DNA of 64,000 nt from Acinetobacter nosocomialis NIPH 2119 (lineage in GTDB: Bacteria > Pseudomonadota > Gammaproteobacteria > Pseudomonadales > Moraxellaceae): contig NZ_KB849239.1 in NCBI RefSeq assembly GCF_000368085.1, forward strand, positions 3,251,715 through 3,315,714, in the 5' to 3' direction. Position 1 is the first letter of the stretch, and each line of letters starts with the position of its first letter. A program made the translations under genes and the position numbers. This document shows, one piece after another, positions 48,381 through 57,244 of this stretch. The notes below the pieces were generated by a model that was not told the origin of the DNA, did no database searches, and saw only the letters and a list, made by a program, of their open reading frames with translations.

Positions 48381-49118
48381 TTAGGCAACATGCGTTAATG
48401 ATTTACCGGACTTGTGATGCAAACGAGACTCTGCTGCATCAAGGTTTGGTACAGCTGCTGAAGGTAATACTTCTTCTTGCTCAATTTGCTTGTTAATACC
48501 AAGCTCTTGATTCGCTTGCTGAGATTTAGGTTTAACCACCTCAGCACGTTTACCTTTTGCTGGCGCCCATTCTAGAATTGGCAATGCACGTGCTACGGCC
48601 AGTGTAATACGGTCAGCTAGTTGCTCACTTTTCACTGTATATTCAGGAGTAAAGTCACGATCTGTTGCGTATACGCCAATTGGTAAAGTTTGTGCTTGGA
48701 AGAAGCTGAACAATGGACGAAGTTGGTGTTCGAGTACCAGAGCATGGCGATCACTACCACCTGATGCAGCTAAAAGTACAGGTACATCGACTAATGCAGT
48801 TTGTTCAACGAAGTCAAAGAAGTGTTTGAAAAGACCGGTAAAAGAGGCACGGTAGACAGGTGTACCCACAATCAAGGCATCTGCTGCTTCAACTGCTGCA
48901 AGGTCATCTTGTACACGTTGAGGGAGTTGATTGCGATAAAATGCGCCGCCTAATAATGGTCCGATTTCACTTAATTTAATAAAGTGAACTTTAATATCAA
49001 TTGCTTCAGATAACTCATCAAGAATGGCCTGAACCAGACTTTCGGTTTTAGATGGGGTATTTAAGCCACCAGAAACAGCAACAATATTTAAAGGTTTTGA
49101 TGATGCGATACCAGTCAT
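48381..49118 (-). CDS. msuE: NADH-dependent FMN reductase MsuE
   Basis: A 245-residue flavodoxin-fold reductase supplying FMNH2 to sulfonate and sulfone monooxygenases. It has NIVAVSGGLNTPSKT near the N-terminus, the FMN site VGTPVYRASFTGLFKHFFDFV, and LLAASGGSDRHALV. The C-terminal ~60 residues are a low-complexity, Lys/Gln/Glu-rich extension. The ATG at 49118 has TAGGAACC upstream; the ATG at 49148 adds ten residues and lacks a binding site. It is the first gene of the msuE-sfnG operon. No sigma-54 promoter was evident. Confidence 0.9.
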   Translation of the reverse strand: MTGIASSKPLNIVAVSGGLNTPSKTESLVQAILDELSEAIDIKVHFIKLSEIGPLLGGAFYRNQLPQRVQDDLAAVEAADALIVGTPVYRASFTGLFKHFFDFVEQTALVDVPVLLAASGGSDRHALVLEHQLRPLFSFFQAQTLPIGVYATDRDFTPEYTVKSEQLADRITLAVARALPILEWAPAKGKRAEVVKPKSQQANQELGINKQIEQEEVLPSAAVPNLDAAESRLHHKSGKSLTHVA

Positions 49119-49494
49119 GATTTGGTTCCTAAGCCTAAAAAACAACATTGGACTTATTAATCAACAATGACGGCAAACTGTAAAATAACGAAATTGGTCA
49201 ACCTTATCAGTTTTAAATATAAAACCCGAATAGTTGATTTTTATAATTTAATAGTAAGTTAAACAATTGTTTTTATTTTATATAATTATTGGTGATATCT
49301 TTTTTAGAATAAAAATGAAGCTTATATAAAAAATAGATTAATTTTGATTAAAAGGTAAAAAACAACTGAAAAATGAAGCAAAGGACTGTATTTAACAACA
49401 TTTTGCATAAAAATGGATAAGATGAGCATATCTTTCATCTAAATAGTAGGGTTACAATAGGCCATACTTATGCTCAAGATTACTTTAATCGCTT
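49119..49494. other. AT-rich intergenic region between msuE and crbR
   Basis: A divergent region of 376 bases. It is very AT-rich. A TATAAT occurs at 49242-49247 but has no convincing partner. I see no coding sequence, no GACYAAAGTC motif and no hairpin that stands out. Confidence 0.4.
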
Positions 49495-50145
49495 ATGAAT
49501 ATTTTAATCGTTGATGATCATCCTTTGTTTCGTCATGCTTTGATTCAAGCAGTACGTTATAGCCTGCCACAGGCACAAATTCATGAAACAGCTTCGGTTG
49601 ATGAGTTTTATGAGCGTTTGGAAAATGGGGCAGAACCTGATCTGGTATTACTTGATTTAAACTTACCAGGTGCTTCAGGCTTTTCTGCTCTGGTCTATGT
49701 AAGAGCACAATATCCCTCTATTCCAATTATTGTGGTTTCTGCACACGAAGAAGCGTCAATTATTCAACGTGCGATTGCACATGGTGCAATGGGTTATATT
49801 CCTAAATCTGCTCATCCAAGTCATATTGGTGAAGCGATTCGTCAAGTTCTAGATGGCGAAATCTGGTTACCACCAAACCTTCCATCAAATATTAATCTTG
49901 ACCCGAGAGCGGCAGATGAAACTGCTTTGGCTGAACGTATTCAGTCGTTAACGCCTCAACAATTCCGTGTTTTGATGATGGTTGCGGAAGGTTTGTTAAA
50001 TAAACAGATCGCTTACGAGCTTGATGTTTCAGAAGCCACCATTAAAGCGCACGTAACCGCTATTTTTAGAAAATTAGGTGTACAAAATCGTACCCAAGCT
50101 GTATTAGCAATTAGCGCATTAAATATTGAAGATAAAAAAATCTAA
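49495..50145 (+). CDS. crbR: LuxR/NarL-type response regulator CrbR (ErdR) of acetate metabolism
   Basis: A 216-residue response regulator. The receiver has VDDHP at 6-10, phosphoacceptor Asp54 in VLLDLNLPG, and a conserved lysine in YIPKSA. The C-terminal LuxR-type helix-turn-helix is LTPQQFRVLMMVAEGLLNKQIAYELDVSEATIKAHV (in pieces: LTPQQFRVLMMVAEG, NKQIAYELDVSEATIKAH). Its position between acs and an SSS-domain hybrid kinase, with yjcH-actP beyond, points to the CrbS/CrbR (MxtR/ErdR) system that switches on acetate use. The name is inferred from context. No strong ribosome-binding site is seen before the ATG. Confidence 0.8.
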   Translation: MNILIVDDHPLFRHALIQAVRYSLPQAQIHETASVDEFYERLENGAEPDLVLLDLNLPGASGFSALVYVRAQYPSIPIIVVSAHEEASIIQRAIAHGAMGYIPKSAHPSHIGEAIRQVLDGEIWLPPNLPSNINLDPRAADETALAERIQSLTPQQFRVLMMVAEGLLNKQIAYELDVSEATIKAHVTAIFRKLGVQNRTQAVLAISALNIEDKKI

Positions 50146-50150
50146 AATAA

Positions 50151-50176
50151 AAAAGACCTCAATGGAGGTCTTTTTT
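50151..50176. terminator. Terminator after crbR
   Basis: AAAAGACCTC, AATG, GAGGTCTTTT forms a 10-bp stem with flanking A and T runs, so it can serve the convergent unknown gene too. Confidence 0.9.
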
Positions 50177-50187
50177 ATATGTTCCAC

Positions 50188-50955
50188 TTAAGCAAGGCAA
50201 TCTTGCTTAGGTGTTAGGCTGTCGCAGTACAGTGGGTTAAGAGCACATTGCAAATCATCAATTTGTTCTTGAGTTACGTAGCCTTTACTTTTTAAATATT
50301 CAGCTACACGGTCATCACGCAAGCTTAAGAAAGCTGCATCATAAACCCCTAAATCAACAAAAAGTGCTGCTGTTTCTAGGCTATTGAACCGATCAAGAAA
50401 AATATCATTGCCATACATTAAGAAGATATGGTCAAGTTTTGCTTTTTCATCTACATGCAAACGCTCAGCAAGTTGATGTGGAGGTGTCTTAATAAAGAGC
50501 AAGTCAGAAAGTTCATCAAACTGAGTCATATCTAACTGGTTTTCTCCGAGTTTGACATGGCCAAGCCAAGCCTTGAAAACCAGAACAGCACCACCGCGGA
50601 GTAACATGCTCCAGATTTGATGGCGTGTGTCATGATCAAGATTTTCACTTTCAGCAGTGAGGACTTTTAAGAAGTTCTCTTCTTGTTGCGCTAACTTGTC
50701 AAATAAGCCCAAACCTTGCGGATGATAAGCAGCAGGTGCAAATACATCAAAATTTAAATCATGGAATACATTAAGTGCGAGGGGCACAGCACACTGATAA
50801 ATTGTATTAAGAGCTTTGATATGTGCTTTGCTCAGCTTGCTGTGCGGAAAAATACTTTGCCAATCTAACTCTGGAAGTAAGGCATTGGCACTGTATTGGC
50901 GATAAAACTGTTGAGAAGAAAGTTGGCCTTGTGGGCTGTTATCAGAAATATTCAT
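50188..50955 (-). CDS. Conserved hypothetical protein in the acetate region
   Basis: A 255-residue soluble protein I do not recognise. It has no signal peptide or membrane helix, is largely helical (ALNTIYQCAVPLALNVFHDLNF, TRHQIWSMLLRGGAVLVFKAWLG), and ends with a short cysteine-containing tail (LQCALNPLYCDSL, DCLA). Start ATG 50955 follows AAAGGACCACTGCC, a good binding site; the frame remains open to 51003. It lies between crbR and crbS, and a GACTAAAGTC palindrome about 125 bases upstream resembles sites before acs and yjcH. It may therefore be a member of the acetate regulon. Function unknown. Confidence 0.8.
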   Translation of the reverse strand: MNISDNSPQGQLSSQQFYRQYSANALLPELDWQSIFPHSKLSKAHIKALNTIYQCAVPLALNVFHDLNFDVFAPAAYHPQGLGLFDKLAQQEENFLKVLTAESENLDHDTRHQIWSMLLRGGAVLVFKAWLGHVKLGENQLDMTQFDELSDLLFIKTPPHQLAERLHVDEKAKLDHIFLMYGNDIFLDRFNSLETAALFVDLGVYDAAFLSLRDDRVAEYLKSKGYVTQEQIDDLQCALNPLYCDSLTPKQDCLA

Positions 50956-51078
50956 GGCAGTGGTCCTTTGCGTTAATTCATGAGCAGGGGGGCGATCAGG
51001 CAAAATAAGTTCAAATAAATCGTCAGACGAATAAAATGTGTTTTGAATATTTATGTGTCATGCAGAATGCAAGTAGAA

Positions 51079-51094
51079 TACGACTAAAGTCGTA
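51079..51094. promoter_or_regulatory. GACTAAAGTC palindrome upstream of the unknown gene
   Basis: TACGACTAAAGTCGTA is a perfect inverted repeat (TACGACT/AGTCGTA) containing GACTAAAGTC, one base different from GACCAAAGTC in the acs and yjcH upstream regions. Candidate CrbR site. Confidence 0.5.
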
Positions 51095-51158
51095 TATGGT
51101 GATTTTTAGTAAATAAATAATTGTAAAAACAATGACTTATTAAATTGTAACTAAGTGT

Positions 51159-51175
51159 ACAAGTGTTCACTTACA
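51159..51175. promoter_or_regulatory. Exact second copy of the TGTAAG-type box
   Basis: ACAAGTGTTCACTTACA is the exact complement of TGTAAGTGAACACTTGT at 7949-7965 upstream of the GGA-rich RNA. It reads TGTAAG-N6-CTTGTA on the minus strand, about 205 bases before the unknown gene's start. Confidence 0.5.
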
Positions 51176-51344
51176 AAAAAGGTGAGCTTTGCCATAGAAA
51201 AAGAATCTTTGGAAATTTTGGTCAATAATTTATTGAGTAAAAGTAGACATTTTGAGCATTTCTGCCTATTGGCTTAAATTTAGCTAAACATTTTTGCCAA
51301 GCATCGCTCCCCAAATTTATCAAAAGTTGGGAAGCGATAAATGA

Positions 51345-54300
51345 TTAGTCTGTCGTACTAGCAATTTTAAGACCAGATAACCACGCTCTTAATGAGGCCG
51401 GTTTTAGTGGTTTTTTAAGTAGAACTATATTTAGTTCTTTTAATTGCTGTGGTAACTCGGGGTGGGAGTCCGCTGTAATTAAGGCAACTGGAACATCTTC
51501 TTGACGATTTTGATTAATAAAATCAACGCCAAGCTGATTGTTATTTAAATGCTGGTCAATGAGCCAAACCTGAATATTCTCTTTTTGAATAATGTCTAGA
51601 GCTTGCTCAGGTTCAGTGGCTTTAAAAACTTGATAACCCCATCGACCTAATAAACTACTCATACCTTCCAGAATCGTTTCATCATTGTCTAGGCACAAAA
51701 TACGATAGGCTTTTGTTTTTAAAGGCACGGCCTGTACAGTTGGTGTTGCTACTTTTGGTGGCTCGACAATAGGCACCTCAATCATAAAGCATGAGCCTTT
51801 GCCCAACTCCGAGTAAACATGAACAGGGTAATTTAGCAAACCTGTCATACGTTGTACGATGGCGAGACCTAATCCTAAACCTTGTTCACCCCAAGGTGAT
51901 AAATGTCCGCAACGTTCAAACTCTTGGAATAGCTTAATTCGTTGTTCTTCAGCAATACCAGGTCCAGTATCCCAAACCCCAATTCGAATATGACCAGATT
52001 GCTGTGCAGAACGAAGTACGCCTACTACCACTTGACCTTTGGCGGTATAGCGTAGGGCATTGCTGACAAAGTTTTGAATAATACGACGAATCCACTGCGG
52101 GTCAGTATCGATCCAGAAAGACACATCGTGGACTTTTAGTGAAATATTCCGCTGAGCGGCAATCGATTTAAACTGCAACTCAAGGTCACTGAGTAAATCA
52201 TGCAACGGATAAGGTTGTCTTTTTGGTTGTATGGTGCCGCCTTCCAAACGTGCAATATCGAGTAGGGCAGACAGCATACTTTCTGCACCATAGAGTGCTC
52301 GGTCAAGTTGCTGTAAGGTTTGGCGGTCTTCTTCAGTCGAAATGCTTTGCTCAAGAACAGTACTAAACAGACGAGCAGCATGCATAGGCTGTAATAGATC
52401 GTGACTTGCCGCAGCAATAAATCGGCTCTTGGACATATTGGCCATATCAGCTTGCTCACGTGCAAGCTGTTGTTCAGTTAAGGCATCAGCAAGCTGTTGA
52501 GTCCGATCTTTTACGCGAGCTTCAAGTACGGCTTCGTTCGCACGGAAGGCCGTAATATCGGCAAATGTCGTGACGAAACCACCGCCTGAAATTGGATTAC
52601 CTCGCATTTGAATAACGCGGCCGTCTTTACGGATACGTTCAAACTCGTGGGCGCTGCCGACTTTCATCCAGTGAAGACGTTTGCGTACATGCTCTTCGAC
52701 TGAACCGGGGCCACATTCGCCGCGTTCAGCGTTATAACGAATCAGGTCGGCAATTGGGCAGCCGACATAAACAAGGTCTTTTGGATAACCAAATAGTTTT
52801 AAATATTGGTTGTTCCACGCGACTAGACACATATTTTTATCGACCACACTTACCCCTTGGGTCATGTGGTCAATCATGGTCATAAGCAGATTTTGATTAA
52901 AACGTTGCCACTGAGATGCTTGGTCTAAAATATTAGCGACTTGACCCAAAGCAAGGCCGTTATTAATCATGGCTGTCGTGAGCAAAGTACGTGCAGAAGC
53001 AGCACCGATAATACCGGCCAGATATTGCTCGGTAAAACGCCACCACATACCATTGGCAATTGTATTTGGATTGAGTGTGAGATGATTTTGCTCACAAAAG
53101 TTCTCGAACGCTTGTGTAGTGGGTTGCTCACCTGTAATTCTTTTTGCCAAGGCAAATAAATCACCTACTTTTAAACGGGCCGCGTCATGAGGAAGATAGG
53201 TTAAATCAGTAGATGTGTGCGGTGATGGTAAAGGCTTAGTTTCATAGTAGAAGAAGCTTTCTGCCTGAATTTGTTCTGCCACACTTGGTCGATAAATTTT
53301 TGAAATCCAGATATATAAAACAATATTTAAACCAAGTGACCAAATGACACCGTGAGTTAAAGGTGCAAATGACTCAAAACCAAATAAAGATTCCGGACGT
53401 AAGGCATTAATGCCAAAAGGACCAAAAAGCAAAATACTTTGAGCAGCATCCTGATAGGCTTCAGGCAAGCTACGCAAAATTGTTGGAAAGAGTAAGGTAT
53501 AACTCCACATTAAAAATCCAACAATCAGACCTGCATAGACACCTTGGCGGCTTCCGCCACGCCAGTACAAACCACCAATCAGTGCCGGAGCAAACTGCGC
53601 TACAGCACTAAATGCCAATAAACCAAAAACTGAAAGTTGGTTAATATCATTAAAGAAATGGAAAAATAAAAAGCCAAGTAGCATCACTGCGACAATACTG
53701 ATACGACGGCTGAACTTCAGAACTTTAGGTAAATGTTTATCATGACGCGACAGCAATTTAAAACGCCATAAGGCAGGCATAATCAAGTCGTTACTGAGCA
53801 TGATAGACAATGCAACTGATGAAACCAGTAACATACCTGTCGAAGCTGAAAAGCCACCTAAAAAGGCCAGTAAAGCGAGCCATTCTTGGTTGTAACTTAA
53901 CGGCAGTGACAGTACAGCCACATCGGGTACAGTTAGGAATTTCGGCGCGGCATGCAAAGCCCAGCTTGCGATTGGGATAATAGCTAAAATAGTTAAAATG
54001 AGATAAACCGCGAACCATTTACGGGCACCGCGAATATGCTTTTCATCGCGTAGCTCGACCACCGCCACGTGAAACTGGCGTGGTAAACAAATAATGGCTA
54101 AGCCTGCCAGTAAAGTTTGAATCCAGAAAGTTTCAGGTACACCAAAGAGCTGAACCTCCTGAAAAGTCTGGTTTACATCAGAGGTCATTTGGCTGAGGTT
54201 AGCTGGTGATTCAAAAATAAAAAATAAAGCGACGCAAAGTAAGGCAAATAACTTCACAAATGACTCAAATGCAACTGCAAGCATGAGGCCGCCATGCTGT

Positions 54301-54842
54301 TCCGTATTTGCGATCTGTCGTGTACCAAAAATCATGGCTAAAATCGCAAGCACACTGGTGAGCAATAACACACTGTTGGTCGTAGTATGAATATGCGAGC
54401 TTTGCTCCATAATGACCGAGGTACTTAAAGCGATTGCACGGAGCTGTAACGCGAGGTAGGGGATAATCGCGATAACCGCCAGAATAGTGACTAGAGAGGC
54501 GAGTACACCACTTTTACCATAGCGCGCTGCGACGAAGTCAGCGATTGACGAAATCGCATGGTGTTGCCGTACTCGACCTAAACGCCGCCAGATATCATAA
54601 CCAAACCAGACAAATAACAGTGGGCCTAAATAAATAGGCAAGAAGATGACGCCTTCACGTACGGCTGCACCGGTTGCCCCATAAAATGTCCATGATGAGC
54701 AATAGACACCTAAAGTTAAACTAAATAAAAACATGCGGCCACGTGTGCCAAGACGACTGGCATGCTTCTCACCAAAAAAAGCACAGACAAATAAAAGCGC
54801 AATATAAAGAGTGAGCACCCCAATAATCAGCCAGCTGTTCAT
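51345..54842 (-). CDS. crbS: SSS-domain hybrid sensor histidine kinase CrbS (MxtR)
   Basis: A 1165-residue hybrid kinase. Residues 1 to ~490 are a sodium/solute-symporter-like membrane domain with about 13 helices. A linker of ~170 residues follows, then a PAS domain (about 660-760, with QGVSVVDKNMCLVAWNNQYLKLFGYP), a short coiled coil, a HisKA domain with the phosphorylated His814 (in AASHDLLQPMH), an ATPase domain with NFVSNALRY, DTGPGIAEE and GLGLGLAIV, and a receiver with Asp1096 (in VWLIDQHLN). It matches CrbS/MxtR, partner of CrbR in acetate sensing. It is divergent from yjcH-actP. Confidence 0.85.
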   Translation of the reverse strand: MNSWLIIGVLTLYIALLFVCAFFGEKHASRLGTRGRMFLFSLTLGVYCSSWTFYGATGAAVREGVIFLPIYLGPLLFVWFGYDIWRRLGRVRQHHAISSIADFVAARYGKSGVLASLVTILAVIAIIPYLALQLRAIALSTSVIMEQSSHIHTTTNSVLLLTSVLAILAMIFGTRQIANTEQHGGLMLAVAFESFVKLFALLCVALFFIFESPANLSQMTSDVNQTFQEVQLFGVPETFWIQTLLAGLAIICLPRQFHVAVVELRDEKHIRGARKWFAVYLILTILAIIPIASWALHAAPKFLTVPDVAVLSLPLSYNQEWLALLAFLGGFSASTGMLLVSSVALSIMLSNDLIMPALWRFKLLSRHDKHLPKVLKFSRRISIVAVMLLGFLFFHFFNDINQLSVFGLLAFSAVAQFAPALIGGLYWRGGSRQGVYAGLIVGFLMWSYTLLFPTILRSLPEAYQDAAQSILLFGPFGINALRPESLFGFESFAPLTHGVIWSLGLNIVLYIWISKIYRPSVAEQIQAESFFYYETKPLPSPHTSTDLTYLPHDAARLKVGDLFALAKRITGEQPTTQAFENFCEQNHLTLNPNTIANGMWWRFTEQYLAGIIGAASARTLLTTAMINNGLALGQVANILDQASQWQRFNQNLLMTMIDHMTQGVSVVDKNMCLVAWNNQYLKLFGYPKDLVYVGCPIADLIRYNAERGECGPGSVEEHVRKRLHWMKVGSAHEFERIRKDGRVIQMRGNPISGGGFVTTFADITAFRANEAVLEARVKDRTQQLADALTEQQLAREQADMANMSKSRFIAAASHDLLQPMHAARLFSTVLEQSISTEEDRQTLQQLDRALYGAESMLSALLDIARLEGGTIQPKRQPYPLHDLLSDLELQFKSIAAQRNISLKVHDVSFWIDTDPQWIRRIIQNFVSNALRYTAKGQVVVGVLRSAQQSGHIRIGVWDTGPGIAEEQRIKLFQEFERCGHLSPWGEQGLGLGLAIVQRMTGLLNYPVHVYSELGKGSCFMIEVPIVEPPKVATPTVQAVPLKTKAYRILCLDNDETILEGMSSLLGRWGYQVFKATEPEQALDIIQKENIQVWLIDQHLNNNQLGVDFINQNRQEDVPVALITADSHPELPQQLKELNIVLLKKPLKPASLRAWLSGLKIASTTD

Positions 54843-54918
54843 ATGACCTACATAAGTGAAACCGTGTGTCTATCATAACCTATGCCGATACAAAGCTATA
54901 AATTGATTAAATTTTAAC

Positions 54919-54945
54919 GACCAAAGTCTAAGTTACGACTTAGAG
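54919..54945. promoter_or_regulatory. Candidate CrbR-binding site upstream of yjcH-actP
   Basis: GACCAAAGTC (54919-54928), eight bases, then GACTTAGAG (54937-54945). It lies about 80-110 bases before yjcH and about 77-100 bases before the divergent crbS start. Within it CTAAGT and ACTTAG form a second inverted repeat. Confidence 0.5.
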
Positions 54946-55025
54946 GTAATCTTGCTAACTTTAATAATGAAAAAATACATTAAAAAAAAGTGACCAAGGT
55001 TGGGCACTATGTAAGGAGTTTGGTT

Positions 55026-55358
55026 ATGGATCAAAGCCAAGTGGAACAGATTCTACGTAATCCAAAGTTTCAAAAAATGGTCAAGACAAAAAGTGCATTA
55101 AGTTGGACCCTCACCATCATCATGTTAATTCTCTACGTGGGCTTTATGCTACTTGTAGGCTACAACAAAGAATTTTTGATGAGTTCATTTAGTGGCGGTG
55201 TAACGACATGGGGGATTCCTCTTGGAATAGGAATTATCATTTTATCTTTCGTACTTTGTGGCGTGTATTCCTACATCGCGAATAACACCCTTGATCAGTT
55301 GAGTGAAGAAGCGTTGAAGGAAGTCGAGGCCATCACGCACGAGAAAGGATTACACTAA
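55026..55358 (+). CDS. yjcH: DUF485 membrane protein YjcH
   Basis: A 110-residue protein with two transmembrane helices (about 28-50 and 62-88), typical of the DUF485/YjcH family that sits just upstream of actP in acs-yjcH-actP operons. It starts [20 protein letters not shown] and ends with a charged tail. AAGGAG upstream of ATG 55026 sets the start; an in-frame ATG at 54990 has none. ActP begins one base after its stop, so they are coupled. Probably an ActP accessory protein. Confidence 0.9.
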   Translation: MDQSQVEQILRNPKFQKMVKTKSALSWTLTIIMLILYVGFMLLVGYNKEFLMSSFSGGVTTWGIPLGIGIIILSFVLCGVYSYIANNTLDQLSEEALKEVEAITHEKGLH

Positions 55359-55359
55359 T

Positions 55360-57075
55360 ATGAAATGGAATTCATTAAAAGCGAAAGCCTTATTGGCGGC
55401 AGCATCGCTATATTCAACAGTTGCTATGGCAGGCCCGGATTTAGGTGAAGCTGAGCAGCAAGCAACCAACTGGCATGCCATCATCATGTTTGTCATCTTT
55501 GTTGGTTTCACATTGTTCATTACTAAATGGGCTGCAAAACAAACTCAATCAGCACAAGATTTCTATACGGCTGGTGGCGGAATTAGTGGTTTCCAAAATG
55601 GTTTGGCAATTGCGGGGGACTTTATGTCAGCGGCGTCATTCCTTGGTATTTCTGCAATGGTGTTTAGCTCTGGTTTTGATGGCTTACTTTATTCTCTGGG
55701 ATTCATGGTCGGTTGGCCAATCGTTTTATTCTTGGTAGCAGAGCGTTTACGTAACCTCGGTAAATATAACCTTTCCGACGTAGTGTCATTCCGTCTTGAA
55801 GAAAAACCAGTTCGTACTTTAGCTGCTTTTAGCTCACTTGTAGTTGTTGCATTTTATTTAATTGCGCAAATGGTGGGTGCAGGTCAGCTGATTAAATTGC
55901 TATTTGGTTTGAACTACAACATTGCTGTAGTCATTGTTGGTCTATTAATGATGGCATACGTAATTTTTGGTGGCATGTTGGCAACCACATGGGTACAAAT
56001 CATTAAAGCGGTCATGTTACTGAGCGGTGCAACCTTTATGGCATTTATGGTCATGAAAGCTGTAGGTTTCAGTTTCAGCAATATGTTCACCCAATCTATT
56101 GAAGTGTTCAGTAAAGTCCATAACATAAGCCTTGCCGACGCTGCAAAAATTATGGGTCCTGGTAAACTTGCTGCAAACCCAATTGATGCCTTGTCTCTTG
56201 GTTTAGCACTCATGTTTGGTACAGCGGGTCTTCCACACATTCTTATGCGTTTCTTCACTGTAAAAGACGCAAAAGAAGCACGTAAATCTGTAGTCGTTGC
56301 AACAGGTTTTATTGGTTACTTCTACCTTTTAACTTTCATTATTGGTTTCGGTGCGATCCTTTTTGTATCAAACAACCCGCAATTCCTTGATGTTGCGAAA
56401 ATGGCAATGACAGGAAAGCTTGAGCTGGTTGGCGGTAACAACATGGCAGCTGTGCATTTAAGTGACGCTTTAGGCGGTGACTTGTTCATGGGCTTCATTT
56501 CAGCAGTAGCGTTCGCAACGATTCTTGCTGTTGTTGCTGGTTTAACACTTTCAGGTGCATCTGCAATTTCACACGACTTATACGCTAACGTATTTAAAAA
56601 AGGTCAAACGACTCCAGCTTCTGAACTTCGTATGTCAAAAATCGCGACGCTTGGTTTAGCAGTTTTTGCCATGATCTTGGGTATTTTATTTGAAAAGCAA
56701 AACGTAGCATTCATGGTAGGTTTAGCGTTTTCTGTGGCTTGTTGTGCGAACTTCCCGGTACTTGTTCTTTCAATGTTCTGGAAAGGTTTAACCACACGTG
56801 GCGCTGTGATTGGTGGGGTGGTTGGTTTGGTAACAGCTGTTGTACTGATCATCTTATCTAAAGCGGTATGGGTTGATACTTTAAAAATCTCAGATACACC
56901 AATTAACCCGTTCAATGGTCCTGCATTGTTTGCGATGCCATTGTCGTTCCTTTGCTGTTGGTTCTTCTCAGTGACTGATAACTCAGCACGTGCGAAAAAA
57001 GAACGTGCTGCTTTCGACGCACAATATGTACGTTCAATGACAGGTATTGGTGCTTCTGGTGCATCAGACCACTAA
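55360..57075 (+). CDS. actP: Cation/acetate symporter ActP
   Basis: A 571-residue member of the sodium/solute symporter family, with 13-14 helices preceded by a cleaved-type signal ([10 protein letters not shown]). ActP hallmarks include [31 protein letters not shown] (in pieces: [26 protein letters not shown]) and [15 protein letters not shown]. It imports acetate and short-chain acids, feeding Acs. The membrane domain of CrbS belongs to the same broad family. A terminator ends the yjcH-actP operon. Confidence 0.96.
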   Translation: MKWNSLKAKALLAAASLYSTVAMAGPDLGEAEQQATNWHAIIMFVIFVGFTLFITKWAAKQTQSAQDFYTAGGGISGFQNGLAIAGDFMSAASFLGISAMVFSSGFDGLLYSLGFMVGWPIVLFLVAERLRNLGKYNLSDVVSFRLEEKPVRTLAAFSSLVVVAFYLIAQMVGAGQLIKLLFGLNYNIAVVIVGLLMMAYVIFGGMLATTWVQIIKAVMLLSGATFMAFMVMKAVGFSFSNMFTQSIEVFSKVHNISLADAAKIMGPGKLAANPIDALSLGLALMFGTAGLPHILMRFFTVKDAKEARKSVVVATGFIGYFYLLTFIIGFGAILFVSNNPQFLDVAKMAMTGKLELVGGNNMAAVHLSDALGGDLFMGFISAVAFATILAVVAGLTLSGASAISHDLYANVFKKGQTTPASELRMSKIATLGLAVFAMILGILFEKQNVAFMVGLAFSVACCANFPVLVLSMFWKGLTTRGAVIGGVVGLVTAVVLIILSKAVWVDTLKISDTPINPFNGPALFAMPLSFLCCWFFSVTDNSARAKKERAAFDAQYVRSMTGIGASGASDH

Positions 57076-57098
57076 TCAGAATGTATTAAACTTGTCAT

Positions 57099-57122
57099 AA
57101 AAAGCCCTACGGGGCTTTTTTT
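57099..57122 (+). terminator. Terminator after actP
   Basis: AAAAAGCCC, a short TAC loop and GGGGCTTTTTTTT. Confidence 0.9.
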
Positions 57123-57244
57123 GTTTTTCTCCTAAAGGTTATTGAAAAGAAGCTCCTTAATAAAGAACAACTTGTTTATCCTATTTTTTGTACAGTATGA
57201 TTTTCTATAATTCAAAACATAATGAAAAAATGGAAAATAATTAA

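Larger units (their letters stand above)
50956..51344. other. Intergenic region upstream of the unknown gene and downstream of crbS
   Basis: 389 bases containing two sequences described separately (51079-51094 and 51159-51175), and a hairpin at 51303-51338 (ATCGCT...AGCGAT with CCCAA/TTGGG) just after the crbS stop that may act as its terminator although no T-run follows. The remainder is AT-rich with no evident gene. Confidence 0.5.

Noticed and set aside
49119..49260. Sigma-54 promoter (TGGCAC-N5-TTGC) for msuE-sfnG, as in pseudomonads
   Set aside because: I looked on the minus strand and found no acceptable match.
51176..51344. A second GGA-rich small RNA beside the repeated 17-mer
   Set aside because: Only an isolated GGA is present on either strand, so the Csr-sponge pattern is lacking.
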